A stretch of DNA of 64,000 bases from Eubacterium sp. GTDB lineage: Bacteria > Bacillota > Clostridia > Lachnospirales > Lachnospiraceae. The stretch is taken from the NCBI GenBank assembly GCA_021769425.1, contig JAETSX010000031.1, forward strand, positions 1 to 64,000, given 5' to 3'. Below are positions 9,329 through 18,270 of the stretch, piece by piece (position 1 is the first letter of the stretch; each line of letters starts with the position of its first letter). The notes beneath the pieces were generated by a model. It saw only the letters and a list, made by a program, of their open reading frames with translations, had not been told where the DNA came from and searched no databases. Position numbers and translations under genes: made by a program.

Positions 9329-11466
9329 TGGCGTTATTTACAGCAGATAATCCCCAGTTTGAGGCTTTTACAGCCAACATAGGCGGAATGATTGCAGAAC
9401 TTACAGAGGTAGCCCGGAAGGAGGATATCAGGAGGCTGGAAAAATTTGCCGCGGATTTTAAGTTAAAGACGGAAGATTTCTACCGGGAGAACCGTAAGCT
9501 GAATATAGGCGTGGTAGGGCAGGTGAAGGCAGGAAAATCATCCTTCCTGAACACATTGCTCTTTGAGGGCAAAGAGATTTTGCCCAAAGCCTCCACTCCG
9601 AAAACTGCCACACTAACAAAAATGGAATATTCCAGGGACAACATCATCCAGGTTGAGTATTATTCCCAGGAAGAATGGGAAGTGTTAGAAGAAAATGCGG
9701 TGGTGGATCTGGATGATGAAATCTATACTTCCGCCCGGGAAATCGTTGATATGGTAGAAAGGAACGGAGTGGATCCCCATCCATATCTGGAAAAAGGCAT
9801 GGAAAAAATTGAATTTGGGACATATGAAGATTTGATTTCCCATCTCAATGAATACGTGGGTGAAGACGGAAAATATACGCCTATTGTAAAAGCGGTGACC
9901 CTTTTCCTGAATAAAGAAGAATTTCAGGGGCTTTCCATTGTGGATACGCCGGGACTGAATGACCCAATCGCTTCCCGGACCATCCGCACCAAGGAATTTA
10001 TGGAGGTCTGCGATGTGGTGTTCTTTTTGAGCCAGTCCGGCAGTTTTCTGGACAAAAGCGACTGGACTCTGTTATCCAGCCAGCTTCCCCAGAAAGGAGT
10101 AAAGCGGCTTGTTTTGATTGCAAGCAAGTATGACAGCGGAATCCGTGATGTTTTAAGGGTTCAGGAAGAGGACGACATTTTCGGCGAGGATGAAAATACA
10201 GCCGATAATATTCCAAAGGCGTGTAAGCTCATCCGGCGGAAACTAAAAAAACGCGCAAAAAGCAAAGTTCAGGAATTTGTGAAAGATTTGGAAGCAAGGG
10301 GCAGTTCTTCGGAATTGATAGAAGTGATAAAACAATGTGCAGACCCTTTGATGGTTTCCTCCCTTGCTTATAATATGTCAGGCAAACAGCAGCAGGATTA
10401 CAGTCCGGAAGAAAAGAATATCTACTCCGCCCTGAAAATGTTTTCCGGGGATATAGAAGCTGATTTGAAATTATTGGGAAATTTCGATGAGGTGAAACAT
10501 CTGTTTTCAGAGGTAGTGGAGGAAAAAGAAAAAATCCTGGAAAGCAAGTCCAGAAGCTTTATCCCAAATGCCACAGAGGAAGCGGGAAACCTGCTTGCTT
10601 CTTTCCAGGAGAAGGCACAGAAGAGGATTCAGGCATTGGAGAAAAATGACAGGGAGCAGCTTCTGGAGCAGAAGAAATCTATGGAAGGGCAGATGGGAAA
10701 CATCCGGGCAGACATTTCTAACGTTTTCGGGGAATTTAACGCCAGGCTGGAATCGGAAAAGGCAGAGGGAATCCGACAACTGCGGGGAGCCGGGAAGGAC
10801 TATCTGGAGATAAAGGAGAGGACAGGGACAACTACCCATACCGGTTATTACACCACAGGGCATTTGTGGTGGAAGAAAACCCATTCCTATCAGTATGAGG
10901 AACATTATTCCTACTGCATTGCTGCAGATGCCATAGAGAATCTGAGAAAATATGGGATTGATGCAACCAATCAGGTAGAAGAGGTATTTTCCCAGGCGCT
11001 GCAGTTAAAAGAGATGAAACGGAAGATACTGAATGTGGTAGTAAATAATTTTGACCTTGGAAGTGAAACCTATGATTCCTCACTGTTTCGGATTATGGTG
11101 GAAGAAACGGTAAGCGCCATAGAATTTCCAGTGTTCCAGATAGATATATCAGATGCAATGGATAAAATTGCAGGGAAATTTACCGGGGAGATTACTTCCG
11201 CAGAACAGAAAACAGAATTGACCGCTGCCCTTCAGCGGGCAGTTTCACGCATTTATAACGAGCTGTGCGAAAAATTATCCCTTACTGTCAGGGAGTTTAA
11301 AGAATCTATGACAGGGATACAAGAAAAAATAGAAGATTCGCTTCTTAAAAATATTATAGAGGAATTTGATGCCCTGGCATTGCAGTGCCAGGATAAGGAA
11401 GCGGAGATTGCCGGATATCAGGAATATGTTTCCAGGCTGGAAAATTGCAGGAAAAGGCTGCATTAG
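9328..11466 (+). CDS. Dynamin-like GTPase 3
   Basis: G1 'GVVGQVKAGKSSFLNTLLF', G3 'DTPGLNDP', G4-like 'SKYD'; ATG overlaps the preceding stop (TAATG). Confidence 0.87.
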   Translation: MALFTADNPQFEAFTANIGGMIAELTEVARKEDIRRLEKFAADFKLKTEDFYRENRKLNIGVVGQVKAGKSSFLNTLLFEGKEILPKASTPKTATLTKMEYSRDNIIQVEYYSQEEWEVLEENAVVDLDDEIYTSAREIVDMVERNGVDPHPYLEKGMEKIEFGTYEDLISHLNEYVGEDGKYTPIVKAVTLFLNKEEFQGLSIVDTPGLNDPIASRTIRTKEFMEVCDVVFFLSQSGSFLDKSDWTLLSSQLPQKGVKRLVLIASKYDSGIRDVLRVQEEDDIFGEDENTADNIPKACKLIRRKLKKRAKSKVQEFVKDLEARGSSSELIEVIKQCADPLMVSSLAYNMSGKQQQDYSPEEKNIYSALKMFSGDIEADLKLLGNFDEVKHLFSEVVEEKEKILESKSRSFIPNATEEAGNLLASFQEKAQKRIQALEKNDREQLLEQKKSMEGQMGNIRADISNVFGEFNARLESEKAEGIRQLRGAGKDYLEIKERTGTTTHTGYYTTGHLWWKKTHSYQYEEHYSYCIAADAIENLRKYGIDATNQVEEVFSQALQLKEMKRKILNVVVNNFDLGSETYDSSLFRIMVEETVSAIEFPVFQIDISDAMDKIAGKFTGEITSAEQKTELTAALQRAVSRIYNELCEKLSLTVREFKESMTGIQEKIEDSLLKNIIEEFDALALQCQDKEAEIAGYQEYVSRLENCRKRLH

Positions 11467-11477
11467 AGGATAAAACT

Positions 11478-14400
11478 ATGTCAAATGAAATTGAGAAAAA
11501 CACAAAAAAGTTAAGTGATGAACTGGATGCTTCCTTAAACCATGCTATGACAATCATTACAAAGGATTATCTGGGGATGCTGGAATCTTATGAGATTATG
11601 GAACCCACAGAGGAAGATAAGGATACCAGAATTTCGGAATGCGGAAAATTTTATAAATTGTCCCGGCTTGTTTTGAACAAAGAAGAAAATTTTCTGGACA
11701 AACTGACTACCATTGTAAATGTGGTATCTTCTATTGGATGCAGCCTGGCGACGGTGGTACATAGCGATGGACGCCGCATGGATTATTATCTGGGCATTGT
11801 ATCCAAACAGGCGCGTACAGAAACCGACCTAAAAAGGCGGGAGGCAAATGCAGCCGCTTTTCGCGGCGCTCTGGCAGGGAACCTGATGGGTTCTGATTTG
11901 GAAGAATTGCCAGGCAGTGAGGTGGAAAATCTTCAGAGCGCCGTGCTGGCGGGAAAAGGGAACTGTTACTCGTCCGTATCAGGCATTGTTGCGCTGCGGG
12001 ACAAAGAAAATAAGGGCATCGCAGGTTATGTGCAGGGAATTGAGAATCTGGTGGATTCCCTGAAAGGGCAGGAATATACGGTTGTCATGCTGGCGGATCC
12101 GGTAGATACCGCAGAACTGAAGGTGATCCGGCAGGGATATGAACTGCTGTACACCCAGTTGTCCGCATTTGCCCATCATGCGGTGACATTTAATGAAAGC
12201 GATACGGTATCTTTGTCCAAGGCAAGGTCAGAGGGCATATCCAAGGGAATCTCTACAGGCATTTCCATGACCCAGAGCAGATCCCGGTCGAAGGGAAGGT
12301 CTTTTGGGATGAGCGCAGGAATAGGGCTTGGAGTTCCACATGTGGCAAATGCAAATTTGGGGCTGAATGCTGGATTTAACAGCGGAACCTCTGATACCAT
12401 GGGAAGGTCGGATACCAGGAGCAGGAACTTACAGCAGAGTAAGTCTGTGACGGATACTGTTTCCACATCCAAGGCAGCAGGGAAGAGCATACAGTTCAAT
12501 TATGAAAACCGAAGTGTAAAATCTTTGTTGGATAAAATAGACAAACATTTGGAACGGCTGGATGAATGTGAAAGTTTTGGAGCCTTTGACTGTGCAGCTT
12601 ATGTGATTGCAAAAGACAGGGAAACAGTTCTGGCAGCTGCCAGCAACTATAATGCCCTGATGCGGGGAAAAGATTCCAGCGTGCAGGCATCCCATATCAA
12701 TTCCTGGTATAAGGAAGAAGAAACAAAGGTTTTGGGGCAGTACATAGGGTCTTTGGTGCATCCCCGCTTTGCATTGAGGAAAAGGCAGGGGGAATACCAG
12801 GAAGAAAAAATTATTGTGACTCCGGCATCCATTGTCAGCGGCGATGAGCTTGCCATACAAATCGGGCTGCCGAAAAAATCAATTTCAGGCATTACAGTCA
12901 TTCCAATGACGCCGTTTGGGCGAAACATAGCAGAAAGCGGTGAAGAACGGCTGTTTCTGGGAAATCTTTATCATATGGGCCATGAAGAAGGCGGGAATGG
13001 AAAACAGCAGGAAGTATGTGTGGATATTGAAAGTTTGGCTATGCATACGTTTATCACAGGTTCCACCGGTTCCGGGAAATCGACGACGATTTATTCCATG
13101 TTGGACAAATTGATGGTACATCCGGTAAAGGGACGGAAAGAAAACATAAAATTTATGGTAATTGAGCCTGCCAAAGGAGAATATAAAAATCGGTTTGGAG
13201 GCTATCCCAATGTAAAGGTTTATGGGACGAATGATAAGAAAATGCCTCTGCTGCGGATGAACCCATTCAGCTTCCCGGAGGATGTCCATGTCCTGGAGCA
13301 TATTGACCGCCTGATTGAAATATTCAATGTCTGCTGGCCTATGTATGCGGCAATGCCTGCAGTGCTGAAAGATGCCATCGAACGGGCATATATCTTGTCA
13401 GGATGGAATCTGACAACTTCAGAATGCAGCTATATGAAGGAAACGCCCCTGTATCCTTCTTTTATTGATGTGCTGCAGCAGATTAATGTAGTTATGGAAG
13501 AGTCCGCTTATTCTTCCGATACCAGGGGAGATTACAAAGGAGCATTGTGCACCAGGCTGAGATCACTGACCAATGGTTTGTACCGGCAAATTTTCACCAG
13601 TGATGAACTGTCCCAAGAAGAACTGTTTGAGAGCAATGTTATTATAGATTTAAGCAGGACAGGATCCAGTGAAACGAAAGCGCTGATTATGGGATTGCTG
13701 GTGATGAAACTGCAGGAATACCGCATGGCAAATGCAGGCAGAGGAAATGAACCCCTGAAACATGTTACCGTGTTGGAGGAAGCCCATAATATACTGAAAA
13801 GGACATCAACGGAGCAATCCGGGGAAAGCGCGAACTTGCTTGGAAAATCTGTGGAAATGCTGGCAAATTCCATTGCAGAGATGCGGACCTTTGGAGAAGG
13901 ATTTGTGATTGCGGATCAGGCTCCTGGCCTGATGGATATGTCTGTCATTCGGAATACCAACACGAAAATTGTACTGCGCCTGCCGGATTTGCAGGATCGG
14001 GAACTGGTTGGAAGAGCTGCGGGACTGAATGAGGACCAAATATTGGAATTATCTAGGATAAAGACATTTGTTGCAGCAGTGTACCAAAATGACTGGCTGG
14101 AGCCTGTGCTCTGTAAGATTGATACAAATTTCAGGGAAGTTCCACAGTTCCGTTATGAAAAGCGAAAAGCAGATGACAGAGAGAAATACAGGATTTTGGA
14201 ATATGTGCTGCTGCCCATTGACAAAAGAAAAAAATTAGATGGCAGGTATGTTGCCGGCCTGATTAATGAGGTACAAAAACTGCAGATACCGGCTGAAGTA
14301 AAAATTGCATTTCTGGAATATGCCAAAACAGCGGATGATAGTGCAATTCAAAAGTTACGGGAAAAAATAGTGTACCATATTTTTGATTCAGAAGAGGCGT

Positions 14401-14621
14401 TTTGTTTTGCAAAAGGGAAAGAGGATGATATTGCATTCTGGCGGAACTGCCTGTTAAAACGGCTGGAACCTGATGTCACAATCTTGCCTGAATATGTTCA
14501 AAATCAGATTCTTGCACTTCTTGCAAAAGAAAAGGCGCAGTTTGACGGGAAGGAAGAATCGGTGTCTTCCTTTAACAGGTTGATGGACTATATAGAGGAG
14601 AACAAGGCATGGCATTATTAG
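11478..14621 (+). CDS. HerA/DUF87-type ATPase (DNA or protein translocase-like)
   Basis: Walker A 'TFITGSTGSGKSTTIYSML', Walker B 'VTVLEEAHNIL', Ser/Gly-rich insert 'ISKGISTGISMTQSRSRSKGRSFGMSAGIGLG'. Confidence 0.85.
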   Translation: MSNEIEKNTKKLSDELDASLNHAMTIITKDYLGMLESYEIMEPTEEDKDTRISECGKFYKLSRLVLNKEENFLDKLTTIVNVVSSIGCSLATVVHSDGRRMDYYLGIVSKQARTETDLKRREANAAAFRGALAGNLMGSDLEELPGSEVENLQSAVLAGKGNCYSSVSGIVALRDKENKGIAGYVQGIENLVDSLKGQEYTVVMLADPVDTAELKVIRQGYELLYTQLSAFAHHAVTFNESDTVSLSKARSEGISKGISTGISMTQSRSRSKGRSFGMSAGIGLGVPHVANANLGLNAGFNSGTSDTMGRSDTRSRNLQQSKSVTDTVSTSKAAGKSIQFNYENRSVKSLLDKIDKHLERLDECESFGAFDCAAYVIAKDRETVLAAASNYNALMRGKDSSVQASHINSWYKEEETKVLGQYIGSLVHPRFALRKRQGEYQEEKIIVTPASIVSGDELAIQIGLPKKSISGITVIPMTPFGRNIAESGEERLFLGNLYHMGHEEGGNGKQQEVCVDIESLAMHTFITGSTGSGKSTTIYSMLDKLMVHPVKGRKENIKFMVIEPAKGEYKNRFGGYPNVKVYGTNDKKMPLLRMNPFSFPEDVHVLEHIDRLIEIFNVCWPMYAAMPAVLKDAIERAYILSGWNLTTSECSYMKETPLYPSFIDVLQQINVVMEESAYSSDTRGDYKGALCTRLRSLTNGLYRQIFTSDELSQEELFESNVIIDLSRTGSSETKALIMGLLVMKLQEYRMANAGRGNEPLKHVTVLEEAHNILKRTSTEQSGESANLLGKSVEMLANSIAEMRTFGEGFVIADQAPGLMDMSVIRNTNTKIVLRLPDLQDRELVGRAAGLNEDQILELSRIKTFVAAVYQNDWLEPVLCKIDTNFREVPQFRYEKRKADDREKYRILEYVLLPIDKRKKLDGRYVAGLINEVQKLQIPAEVKIAFLEYAKTADDSAIQKLREKIVYHIFDSEEAFCFAKGKEDDIAFWRNCLLKRLEPDVTILPEYVQNQILALLAKEKAQFDGKEESVSSFNRLMDYIEENKAWHY

Positions 14622-15313
14622 ATAATATGAAGGACATAACGGAAATATCGGAAAAGAAAGGAAAGATAGAGCCAGGGTTCAGTGAAGATGCGCTGAAAAC
14701 TTATGAAAAGCTGTTTGAAAGAGGGGATTTTTTTGAAAATGTGAGGGAAGAGGATACAGAGGGCAGATGGGATGATATCCCTGAATCAAAGGAATCTTCC
14801 GAATCAGACCGAATACCTCAGCCGGAGAAAATTCCCGAATCAGAAGAACTGCCCAGAATGGATGTAAGGGGATGCCCCATTGATGGAAATGGAGGAAACT
14901 GGGAAGGGGAAAGAGGAAATTCCACCTGGGTTCCGGACAGAAATGACGTTCCCAGAAATCCGTTGACAAATCCAGATAAGCTCACATGGGAGGAACTTCT
15001 GGATAAATATGGGATAGACGGAATACCCTTTAAGGATGGCGAGGCAGATTTTTCAGAAGTGTCAAAGGGGGAAGTTGAAATTGATGACTTTACAGATGAC
15101 AGAGCTGCAAATTTTGACCAGGCAGATGAAAAATTAGCAGAGCAGAATGGATGTACCCCAGAAGAGGTTGCGAAGTGGAGAGAAGGGCATAAGTATACCT
15201 GGCATGAATGTAAGGATTGCAGGACAATGCAGAAGGTTCCAACAGAGATTCACGGCAATGTCCCTCACTCCGGCGGTGTGTCAGAATACAGGATGCGGGA
15301 AGCAGAAGAATAA
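14609..15313 (+). CDS. HNH/EndoVII-superfamily (WHH-like) nuclease toxin
   Basis: C-terminus 'RNFDQAD-like...KYTWHECKDCRTMQKVPTEIHGNVPHSGGVSEYR' matches the polymorphic-toxin nuclease signature; overlaps the HerA-like gene by 13 nt. Confidence 0.75.
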   Translation: MALLDNMKDITEISEKKGKIEPGFSEDALKTYEKLFERGDFFENVREEDTEGRWDDIPESKESSESDRIPQPEKIPESEELPRMDVRGCPIDGNGGNWEGERGNSTWVPDRNDVPRNPLTNPDKLTWEELLDKYGIDGIPFKDGEADFSEVSKGEVEIDDFTDDRAANFDQADEKLAEQNGCTPEEVAKWREGHKYTWHECKDCRTMQKVPTEIHGNVPHSGGVSEYRMREAEE

Positions 15314-15394
15314 AGGTAACAGTTTGGCCCAGAACGTTGCATTGGCTGAAGCCAAAGACTGAACGATTACGAATAAAGAAAGGAAAGAGGTAAA

Positions 15395-15838
15395 ATGGAA
15401 ACGATCTGTAAAGACAGGGTGTTTGGAGAAATGACATATAAACATAGGTGGTATAAGCAGCAGTCTGTGGCAATGTTTGGAAAATCCTGGAATATAAAAG
15501 TTGTTGCCAAGGCATATTCGGGAAAGCACATAACAGAAGAACAGAGAAGAGCTTACAGAACCTTTTCTGAAAAGGAAGCAGAAGTGTTAAAACTGGCGGG
15601 AGAAAAATTGAAATCTTATGTGAATGATAGTTTAGAAGGAGGATTAATCGGAGGGAATAAGATAAAAAAGGTAGAACAGGTTTGTGAACTTGAACAGATG
15701 ATAACGCCGACATCATTATTGTTTAAACAGGATGGAACGGCAATCCTATTATTCGATTGCCTGTGGGATGTGGAGAATGGAGTAGCGGTAAAATTGTTTC
15801 CGGAAATGGCTGTCGGCCCGCAGGATATATTTTTATAA
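15395..15838 (+). CDS. Putative cognate immunity protein (DUF6985-like?)
   Basis: Immediately follows the nuclease toxin; 'DGTAILLFDCLWDVENGVAVKLFPEMAVGPQDIFL' resembles immunity-type domains. Confidence 0.45.
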   Translation: METICKDRVFGEMTYKHRWYKQQSVAMFGKSWNIKVVAKAYSGKHITEEQRRAYRTFSEKEAEVLKLAGEKLKSYVNDSLEGGLIGGNKIKKVEQVCELEQMITPTSLLFKQDGTAILLFDCLWDVENGVAVKLFPEMAVGPQDIFL

Positions 15839-15886
15839 GATATAGAATGAAGCTGATACCGTTGTAATATGTAATGAATTGCAAGA

Positions 15887-15978
15887 TATACTCCAGAGCA
15901 TACTTATTTGCCAAATGATTTGCTGTCTCCCTTAAAATAATGCAGGTCTGTTGGCAAATCATTTGGCTCACGGGTATA
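15887..15978 (+). repeat. 92-bp palindromic repeat, copy A
   Basis: TATACTCCAGAGCATACTTATTTGCCAAATGATTTGC...GGCAAATCATTTGGCTCACGGGTATA. Confidence 0.8.
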
Positions 15979-16374
15979 GCTTGGAAGTCAGGCTTCCATC
16001 TTTGTAACATAAAAGCATATGGTAATAAAAAGGAAATCAGGAGTATCTGAGTATAGCAGGATACTTCTGATTTTTTGTCATAAGAAATGCGGTGAGGATA
16101 TTTTTGGGTATATTTTTGAAAAAAGGTTTGAAGAATTTTTTATAACTGTTTGCCATCAATTTCTATAAATTGTCTTTTTGTCTCGTTCTGCAAAATAAAA
16201 ATATATGAAAAATAAAATGGGAAAGACAGAACGTGTCATGCTTGTTTGCTAAAATAGAATTGTTAAAAGGGAGGTGATAGGGTTCATGTTTTAAATATAG
16301 AAGGCAGCAGGGAAATGTTTGGAAAATGAAAAGTTGAAAACAGCAAATGTAGTGCAGACAAGGAGGAAAATACA

Positions 16375-17808
16375 GTGACATGTAAACATTGTGGAACAGA
16401 GATAAAGGAAGGTTGGAAAGTATGCCCTTCCTGCGGAAGTGAAATTTTGCCGGGAACGGAAGGCACAGGAGAGGAATCCAGGGAATATAAGCTGAGAGGG
16501 ATGCGCCGAACCGGAAGGTTTTCTTTCCAGGAAATTTTAACAGATATAAAAGTGAAAGAAGGGTGCGTACATGTAATTATGCAGGGAGCCAGGAAAGCGG
16601 AGTATCAGTTCCGTAAGCAAGAAGTGCAAAGCATAGACCTTCCGTTGTTACCCATTTGGAAGATTGCAGATATTCTGCGGTTATTGGTATTTGGGACGTT
16701 GGCAGTATTCACGTATGGGCTGGGCATATTTGCAGTGCTGTTTAGCATTAAAATTATGGTTTCGAGACATGTGAGGATAAAATTAACTTCTGGACAGACG
16801 GTGAAAATTCCAATCTGCCAGAAAGCGGATGCCTCTGAATTTTTGAGAGAACTCCAGTATCCATTGTCTGAGATTGAAAAAAATAATTCAGGCAGAATAG
16901 ATGATAAAAAATGGGCACAGAGGGAATGGCTGACTTCTGCAGCATTGCTGGCAGTTGCGGCAACAGCTATAACATTGGGCGTGACACTGAAATCGGAGAA
17001 TATGAAAAATAGCAAAACGGAAGATGCGCTGGGTGAGAATGCGGAGACATTTAACGAAATAGAAGATATATCATCGGATGGGGAGACAGAGGAACAGGAA
17101 CGGCAGGAAGAACCAGAAAGCATGACTATAGAAGAATATATCAGCCATTGTGAAAAAATCACAGGGGAAGAACTGGCCAGAAATCCGGAAAAATATATTG
17201 GAAAAGACATTTTATTGGAGGGAAAATTCAATATTTTGTCTGGCTCCATTGTGATAGATTGGTTTGCTGACAGTGGGATTATAAGGGTTGATTACGATGG
17301 AAAAGCGATTGATGCCCAAGGAAATGCTGTGGGAAATGTAATGTCAGGGGATTATGGGTATGTGGCAGGAAGATATGGCGGGGAGGATGAATGGGGAACC
17401 AGGTATATTGATGCTGAGATTATCATTTTAGACAATGGAACAAAGGAAGATGCAGAGGTAAATGTGACAGAACAGCCAGGGAAATTTGCCATCCCTGCAG
17501 GCATATATGTGAATGACCAGTTATTTCAAGGCTATCAGGCTTTATTAACCCTTACTTATTTTGAGGATGATCAAGTTGGAGTAGAGTTTTCAACAGAGCC
17601 ACAGTCAAATAGTATTGCCCTCTATGGGTTCAGGATTGATGACAGAACCATACAGGTGGCAGAAGAATATACGGGTATCATAGCCACCCTGACTTGGGAT
17701 AGTGAAAATGAGGTAACAGTGACATGTTCTGATGAATTTACAGGTATGGACAGCGCCCTGTTTAATGAAATGGTGAATACACATTATTCATTGGCATCAG
17801 AAAATTAA
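16375..17808 (+). CDS. Zinc-ribbon membrane protein with OB-fold (tRNA_anti-like) region
   Basis: GTG start; 'CKHCGTEIKEGWKVCPSCGSEI' zinc ribbon, TM segments, 'NPEKYIGKDILLEGKFNI' OB-like. Confidence 0.6.
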   Translation: MTCKHCGTEIKEGWKVCPSCGSEILPGTEGTGEESREYKLRGMRRTGRFSFQEILTDIKVKEGCVHVIMQGARKAEYQFRKQEVQSIDLPLLPIWKIADILRLLVFGTLAVFTYGLGIFAVLFSIKIMVSRHVRIKLTSGQTVKIPICQKADASEFLRELQYPLSEIEKNNSGRIDDKKWAQREWLTSAALLAVAATAITLGVTLKSENMKNSKTEDALGENAETFNEIEDISSDGETEEQERQEEPESMTIEEYISHCEKITGEELARNPEKYIGKDILLEGKFNILSGSIVIDWFADSGIIRVDYDGKAIDAQGNAVGNVMSGDYGYVAGRYGGEDEWGTRYIDAEIIILDNGTKEDAEVNVTEQPGKFAIPAGIYVNDQLFQGYQALLTLTYFEDDQVGVEFSTEPQSNSIALYGFRIDDRTIQVAEEYTGIIATLTWDSENEVTVTCSDEFTGMDSALFNEMVNTHYSLASEN

Positions 17809-17980
17809 TTACGCTGTCCAGGAGGATGCAATAGAAATATTATGGTAATGGGAAACTATAAGAAACAGTGGCTGAAAGTTATGTAAAGAATATGAGAAAC
17901 AGATGAGCGGGTTAATGGTTAATATAGGTAAAACTCCCGCAATTCAATTACATATTATAACAGTGAAACCACTGATTCAG

Positions 17981-18008
17981 GCAGGAGGGAAAAACCTCCT
18001 GCTTTTTT
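17981..18008 (+). terminator. Rho-independent terminator
   Basis: GCAGGAGG-gaaaaa-CCTCCTGC-TTTTTTT. Confidence 0.85.
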
Positions 18009-18033
18009 TCGTGCAGGAAGGAGGAACAAGAGG

Positions 18034-18108
18034 ATGAAAGAGCTTGAAATCGCATTGATTATATTAAGCTGCGGAGCCCGTCTGCTGGAAGCCTTAGACG
18101 AGGACTAA
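18034..18108 (+). CDS. Putative 24-aa small protein
   Basis: MKELEIALIILSCGARLLEALDED* behind 'aggaggaacaagagg'; not in the supplied ORF track. Confidence 0.35.
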   Translation: MKELEIALIILSCGARLLEALDED

Positions 18109-18270
18109 GGAAGGGCTGGGCTGCAAACCGCTTGGGCATGTTAGGGGAGTTTCCCCCACATCTACGGTGGCATGTCTGCCTGCCGGCCCGGCGCACTGCA
18201 GGAGAATTACAAAAATGAGAAATGCACTGGAAAAGAAAGGACTATAATATCAAAAAGGAGGAGAAGGATT

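Noticed and set aside
9998-13301. Many antisense ORFs over the dynamin/HerA genes
   Set aside because: Low-complexity mirror ORFs without motifs or ribosome sites; the opposite strand has clear conserved domains.
18110-18180. GC-rich stretch upstream of DUF932 as a tRNA or riboswitch
   Set aside because: I could not fold it into a cloverleaf or match a known riboswitch core by eye; needs a covariance-model search.
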